DNA from: Pseudoalteromonas luteoviolacea B = ATCC 29581
GTDB taxonomy: Bacteria > Pseudomonadota > Gammaproteobacteria > Enterobacterales > Alteromonadaceae
Assembly: GCA_000333235.1 (NCBI GenBank)
Contig: CAPN01000020.1
Location: 1-64,000 of the forward strand
Direction: 5' to 3'
DNA: 64,000 nucleotides
Shown here one piece after another: positions 1 to 7,040 of this stretch (the stretch's first letter is position 1; each line of letters opens with the position of its first letter). The notes under the pieces are model-generated. The model had not been told where the DNA came from, searched no databases, and saw only the letters and a program-made list of their open reading frames with translations. The position numbers and the translations under genes were made by a program.

Positions 1-14
1 GTTAAACAACCCCA

Positions 15-82
15 GCGAAGGATAAACCTTCGCCTACAAAAACCAAAAATCCCCAACCCGTAGGCGAGGCTTTATGCCTCGC
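15..82. repeat. REP pair (array A)
   Basis: Two facing REP palindromes lie at the left edge of the window. The first (15-36) has the GCGAAG/CTTCGC stem and ends in CTAC; the second (60-82) is GTAG followed by GCGAGGC-TTTAT-GCCTCGC. Read outward from each end, both elements begin with GTAG. They are the same family as the arrays around the RAYT gene near 6 kb. The right-hand REP lies just beyond the 3' end of the small minus-strand ORF at 99-239. Confidence 0.85.
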
Positions 83-98
83 TTTATCGTCGTTCACC

Positions 99-239
99 TT
101 ACCTTGGTACTTTTCGTCGCTCGACTCTACGGCGATCTTTTTCAAAACTAATTGGTAATTGCCGCTTACGCCTGTCTTTTTTTTGGCGTTCTTCGAGTAA
201 TTCCTCTAATTGTTCAAAGTAAACGTTCACTTTCGACAT
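99..239 (-). CDS. Possible small basic protein (46 aa)
   Basis: A 46-codon ORF starts at ATG 239 and ends at TAA 99-101. A strong Shine-Dalgarno GGAGG (positions 244-250) sits a few bases upstream of the ATG. The product begins MSKVNVYFEQLEELLEER and continues into a very Arg/Lys-rich tail, so it looks like a short amphipathic helix followed by a basic segment. It has no membrane segment, signal peptide or recognisable domain. A plus-strand ORF over the same bases (152-343) has no good ribosome site, which favours the minus strand. I do not recognise the family. The strong ribosome site and REP-flanked end are the main reasons to call it. Confidence 0.5.
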   Translation of the reverse strand: MSKVNVYFEQLEELLEERQKKDRRKRQLPISFEKDRRRVERRKVPR

Positions 240-464
240 ACTCACCTCCAGATCTCAATAATGAGTTTAGTTTAAAGCGCGCTTTTTTCGAGTTTTATCA
301 CTATTTTTGCTACACAAAAAACCCACTCACCCCGTTTAAATAGACTCCATGTCACGGTTTTCTGTTGGCTTGTCAACTCATCGCAAAGTAGTTGAATTAC
401 CGATTATTCCTACTACCTTTAGATGAACTAAGGCACTAAATGCCATGTATTAAGGATAAAATTC

Positions 465-3158
465 ATGGAACTTAACTCGTTTAAGTCATTCTTTAGTAAT
501 GCATATATGCCACATGGGCATTGCTATTTATGGCAAGAGCATATTCTATGGACTAACGTAATTTCCGATTTAGTGATTGCCGCATCCTATTTCTCGATTC
601 CGGTTGCTATTTTACTCTTTGCAAACCGTCGCAAAGACATTGGTTATCACTGGCTTCTATGGCTATTTTCGGCCTTTATCTTATTGTGTGGCTTAACTCA
701 CTTAATGGGGATTTATACTGTTTGGCATGGCACCTATGGTGTTCAGGGTCTATTTAAAGCCGCAACCGCGGCAGTCTCGATGACTACGGCGCTTTACCTC
801 TACAAGCTTTTGCCAGATGCGATAAAACTGCCCACACTAAACCAATTCGAAGGAATGCAATCTCAACTAAAAAAAGCAACCAAAGAAAGCGCGGTGCTTA
901 AAAGCCAACTCGCAGAACATCAAGTCACCCAATTTATGCTCAATGCGCACCCCTTAGGAACAGTACTTGTTAATCAACACTTAGATATTGTGGCGTGTAA
1001 CCCTGCAATTTTGCGAGAACTGGCTTTTTCATCGAAAGACGAGCTATTAACGCGAAATCTTGCTGATTTTATTATGATAGACGACCCGAACATCAGCTTT
1101 GAAAGCTTAAGGGGAACGCTTAAGAGTGATTTACCCGTGACTCAACATGTGCTGTGCCAAGTGAAGCAAGCGCATGGCCTGTGGCTTCCCATGACCATGT
1201 CACTTGTACGTGAATCTCTACACGGGCAAGAGGTGATTTTATTAGCCTTTTCTAACCTCACTCAGCAACGTAAAGCAGAATCTAAACTCATTGAATATCA
1301 TGACCGTATGGAGCGCGCCATCAACGCCACCGAAGATGGAATTTGGGAATGGAATGTTCAAAGCAATCATGTTGACTATTCACCCACGCTTATGGGGCTG
1401 ATAGGTAAAGCGCACATCACAGCACCAAGCTTTGAAGATTGGTTTTCACATATTCACCCCGACCACCGCCACAAAGTCATGAGCGCCATCAACACCCATT
1501 TCGCCAACAAACAAAAATACCAAGTTGAGTACCTTGGGCTCAATAAAGACGGAGAATACGGTTGGTTTTCTGCGGTTGGAAACAGTCAATTTGATGCAAC
1601 TGGCACACCTCTTATCATGTCTGGCTCGCTACGTTACATCGAGAAAAACAAACAACTTGAACAACAATTTCAAGAGAAATCGGATATTCTGAATGCTATT
1701 TTTGATGGATCAAGCCAAGCCATTTGGCTTTTAAAAGTATTACCAAAAAATGACTTTATGTTCATCGAATACAATCAAACCGCCGCGTTGCGCAGTGGGC
1801 TTGCCATCGAAGACATATTAAATCGCCCCTTAAGTGAGCTTTCAGGAAGCGTGATCCCAAACTCTATCGCAAGGCACATTCAAGCCAATTATCAGCGCTG
1901 TGTAGAGGCCAAAGAGCCAATTGAATACAGTGAGTCACTTCCCTATCTTGACGAAATGAGATGGTATCAAACCACCCTTTACCCCCTATTTGAAAATAAT
2001 AAAGTCACCAAGATTGTCGGCGCGGCCATTGATATTACCACTCGCGTTCAAACTGAAGCGCTTTTACACGAGAATCAAAATTTCTTAGAGAAAATGCTTA
2101 ATTCGGCGGTCTGTGGCTTGTATCTATTTAATTTACAGAAGCGAAAAACCACTCGGATAAATCAGCGCTTTAGTGACTTACTAGGCTATGAACTCTCGGC
2201 GTTACAACGGCTCGAAGAACAAAAAGATTGCTACCACCCTGATGACATCCCAATCATGACAGAGCACTGGCAAAAAGTAAGGTCATGCAAAGAAGGTGAA
2301 CTGCTCCCAGTTAAGTATCGCTTTCGCCACGCTGCAGGGCATTGGATCTGGTGCTATTGCGTGAACACTGTGCTCTCGTTTCGAGAAGACAATGTGCCAG
2401 AAGTGATCCTTGGCACCTTTGTCGACATCACCGAACAGACAAACTTACTTATTCAACTGCAAGAATCAAACGGATACTTAGAACAATTTGCTTTTGTTGC
2501 ATCGCACGATTTACAAGAACCGTTACGAAAAATCACTGCATTTTCAGATAGCTTAAGGAATCGATTGAAAAATCAGACGCAGACAGATGAAAAAGTCCAA
2601 TTTGAGCTTTCACGACTAATCGATTCTGCCTCGCGAATGCGCATCATGATCCAAGATCTTCTTAAATTATCTCGTGTTCATTCAACCGAACTCAACCGCC
2701 GCACCACGACGTTAAAGCAATTGCTCAATGACACCAAAGAGCAACTGAGCTATGTTTTATCTGAAAGCAAAGCGACGATAAACACACGCGGCGAAGATCT
2801 CGAATTGAGTGTCGATCATTCTTTGTTCATTCAAATATTGCAAAATTTGATAGCAAACAGCATTAAGTTTAAAACTGTCGATGTGATGCCAATCATTTCC
2901 ATTGAGGTCGTTGAATTGCCAAGATACATTGAAATAATTTATCACGATAATGGCATTGGCATTGCACCGCAGTACTTTGAGCAAATTTTTGAGCCATTCC
3001 GTCGCTTAAATGCCCCACAAGCTTACCCTGGCAGCGGCATGGGGCTAGCTATTTGTAAGCAAATTATTAAACAACATAAAGGATCTATCGTCTGCGTTAC
3101 GCCAAGCAACGATGAAGGTGCCGAATTTAAGATAACGATACCCAAAGTGAGCCTATGA
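465..3158 (+). CDS. Sensor histidine kinase with ethylene-receptor-like membrane domain and multiple PAS domains
   Basis: Residues about 25-125 form a three-helix membrane domain that closely follows the ethylene-binding domain of plant ETR1 and cyanobacterial homologues. Asp35 and Tyr42 lie in ISDLVIAASYFSIP; Ile72, Cys75 and His79 lie in FILLCGLTH. These match ETR1 Asp25, Tyr32, Ile62, Cys65 and His69, the last two being the copper ligands. About four PAS/PAC regions follow (roughly 150-265, 280-390, 400-520, 535-655). A HisKA domain carries His681 in FVASHDLQEPLR, then an HATPase domain with N box LIANSIKF, G1 DNGIGI and G2 GSGMGLAI. The start has AAGGAT upstream. The stop overlaps the next gene by four bases. 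Ligand binding is inferred from the residues. The two following response regulators are the likely phosphorylation targets. Confidence 0.9.
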   Translation: MELNSFKSFFSNAYMPHGHCYLWQEHILWTNVISDLVIAASYFSIPVAILLFANRRKDIGYHWLLWLFSAFILLCGLTHLMGIYTVWHGTYGVQGLFKAATAAVSMTTALYLYKLLPDAIKLPTLNQFEGMQSQLKKATKESAVLKSQLAEHQVTQFMLNAHPLGTVLVNQHLDIVACNPAILRELAFSSKDELLTRNLADFIMIDDPNISFESLRGTLKSDLPVTQHVLCQVKQAHGLWLPMTMSLVRESLHGQEVILLAFSNLTQQRKAESKLIEYHDRMERAINATEDGIWEWNVQSNHVDYSPTLMGLIGKAHITAPSFEDWFSHIHPDHRHKVMSAINTHFANKQKYQVEYLGLNKDGEYGWFSAVGNSQFDATGTPLIMSGSLRYIEKNKQLEQQFQEKSDILNAIFDGSSQAIWLLKVLPKNDFMFIEYNQTAALRSGLAIEDILNRPLSELSGSVIPNSIARHIQANYQRCVEAKEPIEYSESLPYLDEMRWYQTTLYPLFENNKVTKIVGAAIDITTRVQTEALLHENQNFLEKMLNSAVCGLYLFNLQKRKTTRINQRFSDLLGYELSALQRLEEQKDCYHPDDIPIMTEHWQKVRSCKEGELLPVKYRFRHAAGHWIWCYCVNTVLSFREDNVPEVILGTFVDITEQTNLLIQLQESNGYLEQFAFVASHDLQEPLRKITAFSDSLRNRLKNQTQTDEKVQFELSRLIDSASRMRIMIQDLLKLSRVHSTELNRRTTTLKQLLNDTKEQLSYVLSESKATINTRGEDLELSVDHSLFIQILQNLIANSIKFKTVDVMPIISIEVVELPRYIEIIYHDNGIGIAPQYFEQIFEPFRRLNAPQAYPGSGMGLAICKQIIKQHKGSIVCVTPSNDEGAEFKITIPKVSL

Positions 3159-3592
3159 TGCCCAATCACGCGTATAGCCACACCGAAATTATTTTGGTCG
3201 AAGACGACCCGGATGATGTATATCTGTTTTTAAATGCATGCGATCAATTGGCCCCAAAACCGAAAGTACGAGTATTAAGTGGCGGGCAAGCGCTATTAGA
3301 TTATGTTGAACAACAAGATTGCCAACAAAAACTCATTTTATTGGATTTAAATATGCCCAACATGAGTGGCTTAGAAACCATGATGCAGCTCTCTACAAAC
3401 GAGAAATTAAAGCACCTGTGTTGGGTTGGATTTTCAACTTCTAACAATGCAAAAGACATAAGTAAAGCGTATGAATTAGGCGCAAAGTCGTTTATTAGCA
3501 AACCTGCAACCCTTAGCGAAATGACCGAACTCGTGAAAACGCTCAGTTTATATTGGTTTAAGTTCAACCGCTTTTATAAGGACACACCATGA
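3155..3592 (+). CDS. Single-domain response regulator (CheY/Rcp1-like)
   Basis: This 145-aa protein is a lone receiver domain. The acidic pocket EDDPDD is at residues 16-21, the phosphoacceptor is Asp64 in LILLDLNMP, and a conserved Ser/Lys pair appears in GFSTS and ISKP near the C-terminus. There is no output domain. Such short receivers pair with PAS/phytochrome-type kinases and act as shuttles or by protein binding. The ATG overlaps the kinase stop (ATGA), and the gene abuts the following receiver-GGDEF gene with another four-base overlap, so the three are almost certainly translated from one mRNA. Acceptance of phosphate from the upstream kinase is inferred from this linkage. Confidence 0.9.
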   Translation: MMPNHAYSHTEIILVEDDPDDVYLFLNACDQLAPKPKVRVLSGGQALLDYVEQQDCQQKLILLDLNMPNMSGLETMMQLSTNEKLKHLCWVGFSTSNNAKDISKAYELGAKSFISKPATLSEMTELVKTLSLYWFKFNRFYKDTP

Positions 3593-4512
3593 ATAGTTGG
3601 TTGATTTACTTACTTGAAGATAACGAAGATGACGCCTATTTAGTCCAACAATACTTAAGCTCAGTGCAATCTAAGCGTCGCTTCCGAGTAAAGGTGTTCA
3701 CAACAATTCAAGCGCTAAAGCAAACCTTAGGATCAGTTCGTCCTGATGCGCTGTTGCTTGATTTAAATTTACCCGAGAGCTTAGGGTTAAATACGTTAAT
3801 TACCGTTAAACAATTTGCCGCCGATATTCCTATTATCGTGCTCACAGGCAACTCAGAAGAACACTTTGGCGAAAAAGCCATTCAACTCGGCGCACAAGAT
3901 TATTTACCTAAAAATGACCTCACAGGGCCGCTACTAAGCCGCACCATCGTGTTTTCCAGTGAACGCTTTGAAAACCAAAAAAATTTAGAACAGCTCATAA
4001 AGCTCGATAAGCTAACGATGATCTATAACCGAGGAGCGTTTGATGAGCACCTGCAACAAACTATTTCAGAAGCCAAACGCCACCAGCTGCACTTTGCCCT
4101 GATGTTCATTGATTTAGATAAATTCAAACCAATAAACGACCAATATGGCCATCAAGCAGGCGATCAACTTTTGAAACTCATTGGCACCAAATTAAAAATG
4201 TACAATCGCGCTTCAGACTTTGTCGCTCGGTACGGAGGCGATGAATTTGTGATTGTGGCCAAACACATCGACACCTTAGAGCAATTAGAACAACTTACCC
4301 GACTCAAATACGAACAACTCGCCGATATTTATTGCGTTGAAACACAACAGGGTAAGATTGCAGACATCAAACTAGAACTCAGCATCGGGGCGGTATTGTA
4401 TCCAAAGCACGGGATCACAACCGAAAACTTGATCGTTGAAGCCGATAAGGCCATGTATCAAGCCAAAGAAAATGGCCTAGGCTATCAAGTGGCCGAAATT
4501 AAAATACGCTAA
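3589..4512 (+). CDS. Response regulator diguanylate cyclase (REC-GGDEF)
   Basis: Residues 1-125 are a receiver with acidic residues EDNEDD at 10-15 and phosphoacceptor Asp58 in LLLDLNLP. A short linker leads to a GGDEF domain (about 135-305) with an intact GGDEF signature at 216-220. An RASD inhibitory I-site lies exactly five residues before GGDEF, so product inhibition by c-di-GMP is expected. The enzyme should condense two GTP into c-di-GMP in the cytoplasm when its receiver is phosphorylated. It ends the sensory operon, so the readout of the ethylene-receptor-like kinase is probably c-di-GMP. The next gene is convergent and starts its 3' end 31 bp away with no clear terminator hairpin. 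Confidence 0.93.
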   Translation: MNSWLIYLLEDNEDDAYLVQQYLSSVQSKRRFRVKVFTTIQALKQTLGSVRPDALLLDLNLPESLGLNTLITVKQFAADIPIIVLTGNSEEHFGEKAIQLGAQDYLPKNDLTGPLLSRTIVFSSERFENQKNLEQLIKLDKLTMIYNRGAFDEHLQQTISEAKRHQLHFALMFIDLDKFKPINDQYGHQAGDQLLKLIGTKLKMYNRASDFVARYGGDEFVIVAKHIDTLEQLEQLTRLKYEQLADIYCVETQQGKIADIKLELSIGAVLYPKHGITTENLIVEADKAMYQAKENGLGYQVAEIKIR

Positions 4513-4543
4513 CCACTGGCTGAAAAACGGATGGTTTAAGAAA

Positions 4544-5470
4544 TTAGTGTTCAGTTGCTTTTTCGGCCTGTGATGATGCAATCATACAGTGTTGCAGCGG
4601 TTTCCAGACATAGCGTTTATCACTCAACAGCTGCTCTGTGCGAGAGGTGATGTTAGGATTCACCAGTGGCAGCCATTTTCGCTCGTTTAAGCGGCTTTGT
4701 TCTATCACTTTTGCCGTAACGGGGTGATGTTTAAATAGCGCATCTAAACTCCCATCGTCAATGGCTCGCTCAAGTCCGAGTTCTAAACGCTTACGAAGTA
4801 ACTCATTGCGTTTATTTACGAAAAAATACATTGCGACGGGATAGCAAAGGCCAAATCGAGATTCAATATCTAGATCACCATGCCCAATTACTTCATCCCA
4901 AGGCTCATGGATCGCTCTTGGGTAAAGTACAAAACGTTGCTTTTCGAGCATAGTAAGTAATTGCAGCGACGAACCTGTCGTGACATCAAACCCGTTAAAT
5001 TCGAGTATTTCCGTATCTGGCCACGCATAACCACTGCCAACGGTAAATTGCTTTAAGTCATTAGGCTCATTGATGTTGAGTAATGCACTGCGGTTTGCAT
5101 TGTGAGTAATAAAAATACGCGCCCCCATCATGCCTTTCATGATAGGCACATACACAGTACCGAGTAAGCGCTCACGCTCTGCAGACGTCATCGACCAATG
5201 CACATCAATAAAATCGCCCTCAGCCAACATTTCTAATGTACGGGCTTGGTTTGCCAGTTCTATCGCGACTTCTTTTAATTCGTAGTCGCCATATTCCGGT
5301 TGACTCTTTTTTAGCGCTAATTCAAGCAAAGCGACATAATAGTCTTGTTTCACGTCGTTTAAATTTCGTAGCACATTGTAACGCACAACGTCTTTGGCCA
5401 CTGCCACATAACAAAAAACCAAAAGCAAGACACTTAAGAGTACCGTCGAGATAAATCCTTTCGATGGCAT
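4544..5470 (-). CDS. Periplasmic solute-binding-like protein (SBP family 3 type)
   Basis: The start is placed at the ATG at 5470 (308 aa) because GGAGG lies just upstream; an ATG at 5482 would overlap that ribosome site. The product opens with a signal peptide (MPSKGF, then a long Leu/Val core ending near VAVAKD). A mature domain of about 280 residues follows, resembling bacterial extracellular solute-binding family 3 proteins. Orphan copies in marine gammaproteobacteria often lack transporter partners, as here, and may act in sensing or as degenerate binding proteins. It is convergent with the sensory operon, so a link to the kinase is possible but unproven. The ligand cannot be predicted. 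Confidence 0.7.
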   Translation of the reverse strand: MPSKGFISTVLLSVLLLVFCYVAVAKDVVRYNVLRNLNDVKQDYYVALLELALKKSQPEYGDYELKEVAIELANQARTLEMLAEGDFIDVHWSMTSAERERLLGTVYVPIMKGMMGARIFITHNANRSALLNINEPNDLKQFTVGSGYAWPDTEILEFNGFDVTTGSSLQLLTMLEKQRFVLYPRAIHEPWDEVIGHGDLDIESRFGLCYPVAMYFFVNKRNELLRKRLELGLERAIDDGSLDALFKHHPVTAKVIEQSRLNERKWLPLVNPNITSRTEQLLSDKRYVWKPLQHCMIASSQAEKATEH

Positions 5471-5575
5471 GCACACCTCCAACCTTCTATGTACTCAAAA
5501 ATAGCATAGCCTAGGATGGATAATCAGCGAATTATTTGCAACACCTTAGCCTACCAACACCTCAACACAACACCC

Positions 5576-5853
5576 GCAGGCGACGCTTTATGCCTCGCTT
5601 TTAAAACAACCTAAGCGAAGGGTAAACCTTCGCCTACAAAATCCCAAAATCCCCTAACCCGTAGGCGAGGCTTTATGCCTCGCTTTAAAACAGCCTAAGC
5701 GAAGGGTAAACCTTCGCCTACAAAACCCCAAAATCCCCTAACCCGTAGGCGAGGCTTTATGCCTCGCTTTAAAACAGCCTAAGCGAAGGGTAAACCTTCG
5801 CCTACAAAACCCCAAAATCCCCTAACCCGTAGGCGAGGCTTTACGCCTCGCTT
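5576..5853. repeat. REP/BIME array upstream of RAYT (array B)
   Basis: Seven REPs alternate between two types. REP1 is GTAG plus the hairpin GCGAGGC-TTTAT-GCCTCGC (about 5576, 5661, 5745, 5831). REP2, on the opposite strand, is GTAG plus GCGAAGG-TTTACC-CTTCGC (about 5615, 5699, 5783). The spacing is about 84 bp, and the units starting at 5661 and 5745 are essentially identical along their full length, spacer included, which suggests recent tandem amplification. The array ends about 80 bp before the RAYT start codon. A degenerate half element precedes it near 5546. Confidence 0.92.
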
Positions 5854-5935
5854 TTGACCTAACATGAAATAACATCAACGTAAAAATCATTTCATGGACT
5901 AGCCTACTACAGTCCAACAAATCTCAAGGAATGAT

Positions 5936-6382
5936 ATGCACTATTCACACCGACTCCGAATTGGCAGACGTTCTATTGCCAACCATTACTACGCGATTAC
6001 GTTTGTTTGTGACTGTCGTCAAAAACGATTCACGTCGTTACCATTTAACAAAGCAATTATTCAATCGTTACACCGAGCTGCTTTTGAATGTGACACGCTA
6101 TTGCACACCTATGTTTTAATGCCAGACCATTGCCATTTGCTTGTCCAATTAGGAACGGTAACGCTTCCAGATTTGGTCAGAAAACTAAAAGGCCTTGCTG
6201 TTGTTACCGCAAGGAATAACGGATTGACCCAGCGACTTTGGCAACGCGATTACTATGAACGCTGCATTCGAAATGAGGAAGAGCTGCTCGCGATGGCTAG
6301 GTATATTATTGAAAACCCATTACGCGCACAATTGGTTTCAAATATAAACAATTACCCTTATTGGGATAGCCAATTTTTGTAA
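5936..6382 (+). CDS. REP-associated tyrosine transposase (RAYT, Y1/IS200-like)
   Basis: This 148-aa protein is a single-domain HUH/Y1 nuclease of the TnpA-REP class. The His-x-His metal motif is His65-Cys66-His67 in MPDHCHLL, and the tyrosine region is DYYERCIRNEEEL (Tyr106/Tyr107). The C-terminal YIIENPLRA block is typical of RAYTs. Length matches the short RAYT group. The ATG at 5936 has AAGGA at 5926-5930. Known RAYTs bind and cleave single-stranded REP hairpins that carry a 5' GTAG. Here GTAG-type REP arrays flank the gene on both sides and recur across the window, so it is the likely mobiliser of those repeats. It lacks insertion-sequence ends and is probably a domesticated single-copy gene. 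Confidence 0.92.
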   Translation: MHYSHRLRIGRRSIANHYYAITFVCDCRQKRFTSLPFNKAIIQSLHRAAFECDTLLHTYVLMPDHCHLLVQLGTVTLPDLVRKLKGLAVVTARNNGLTQRLWQRDYYERCIRNEEELLAMARYIIENPLRAQLVSNINNYPYWDSQFL

Positions 6383-6415
6383 ATTCATTCCCTTTGTTTG
6401 GTCGTCCCCTAACCC

Positions 6416-6522
6416 GCAGGCGAGGCTTTATGCCTCGCGTTAATACAACCTAAGCGAAAGGTAAACCTTCGCCTACAAAACCCCAAAATCCCCTAACCCG
6501 TAGGCGAGGCTTTATGCCTCGC
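6416..6522. repeat. REP triplet downstream of RAYT (array C)
   Basis: REP1 (6416-6438), an inverted REP2 (about 6453-6476) and REP1 (6500-6522) lie between the RAYT gene and the convergent YaeR-like gene. The last REP1 ends two bases before the yaeR stop codon. Together with array B this gives the usual RAYT arrangement, with the transposase gene bracketed by its own repeats. Confidence 0.9.
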
Positions 6523-6523
6523 T

Positions 6524-6907
6524 TTAAATCTCATACAGTTCTATTGGCAATCCATCCGGATCGGCAAAAAAACAAAAACGTTTATCGGTATACGGGTCAA
6601 CGCGGATCGATTCAACCGCCACACCAAACGAATTTAATCGTTCAATCACTGGCTCTAACTTATCAACCGAAAAAGCCAAATGCCGCAGCCCACAGGCCTC
6701 GGGGAAACTCGGTCTCGCGGGGGCATGTTTAAAAATAAACAACTCAATTTGAGCCCCATTTGACAGTGCCAAATCAATTTTGTAACTATCACGGTGGGCT
6801 TGATAATGTTCAGCTATTACCGCAAAACCCAATACCTCACAATAAAAGGCTTTAGATTTAATATAATCGCGGCCAATAATCGCCACATGATGAATTCTAT
6901 TTATCAC
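6524..6907 (-). CDS. yaeR: VOC family protein, YaeR (GloA2)-like
   Basis: This is a short glyoxalase/bleomycin-resistance fold protein that matches E. coli YaeR through most of its length. Conserved blocks are HHVAIIGRDY, SKAFYCEVLGF, EACGLRHLAFSVD, IRVDPYT and DPDGLPIELYE. Probable metal ligands are the His of HHVAI, Glu of QIELF, His of LRHLAF and Glu of IELYE. I start it at GTG 6907 (about 127 aa) because AAGGAGG lies six bases upstream; an in-frame ATG at 6943 would place that ribosome site inside the gene. The physiological substrate of YaeR is not settled. The stop codon touches the flank of a REP hairpin. Confidence 0.85.
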   Translation of the reverse strand: MINRIHHVAIIGRDYIKSKAFYCEVLGFAVIAEHYQAHRDSYKIDLALSNGAQIELFIFKHAPARPSFPEACGLRHLAFSVDKLEPVIERLNSFGVAVESIRVDPYTDKRFCFFADPDGLPIELYEI

Positions 6908-6970
6908 TGCTGCCTCCTTATACCGTGCCAGCACACTCACCATTCTGCCTGTACTTTCAGCGAATTAAAC

Positions 6971-6998
6971 TTGAACAAACGCCCTAAGCAGGCATAAT
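6971..6998 (+). promoter_or_regulatory. Candidate sigma-70 promoter for yjbH-like gene
   Basis: TTGAAC (6971-6976), a 16-bp spacer and CATAAT (6993-6998) lie about 40 bp before the ATG of the yjbH-like gene. The -10 matches five of six consensus bases. The call rests on inspection only. Confidence 0.4.
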
Positions 6999-7040
6999 AA
7001 ACAACATTAGGACACGCCGCATCTGTGCGCGCTACAATAA

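Noticed and set aside
152-343. 63-aa plus-strand ORF
   Set aside because: It has no ribosome site, and its opposite strand holds a better-supported small ORF (99-239) with strong GGAGG. Translation looks random.
2342-2984. ORFs in other frames within the kinase gene
   Set aside because: They are shadows of the long histidine kinase frame and have no independent start or domain.
5931-6119. Alternative overlapping ORF at the RAYT start
   Set aside because: It shares the ribosome site but gives no domain; the RAYT frame has full HUH and tyrosine motifs.
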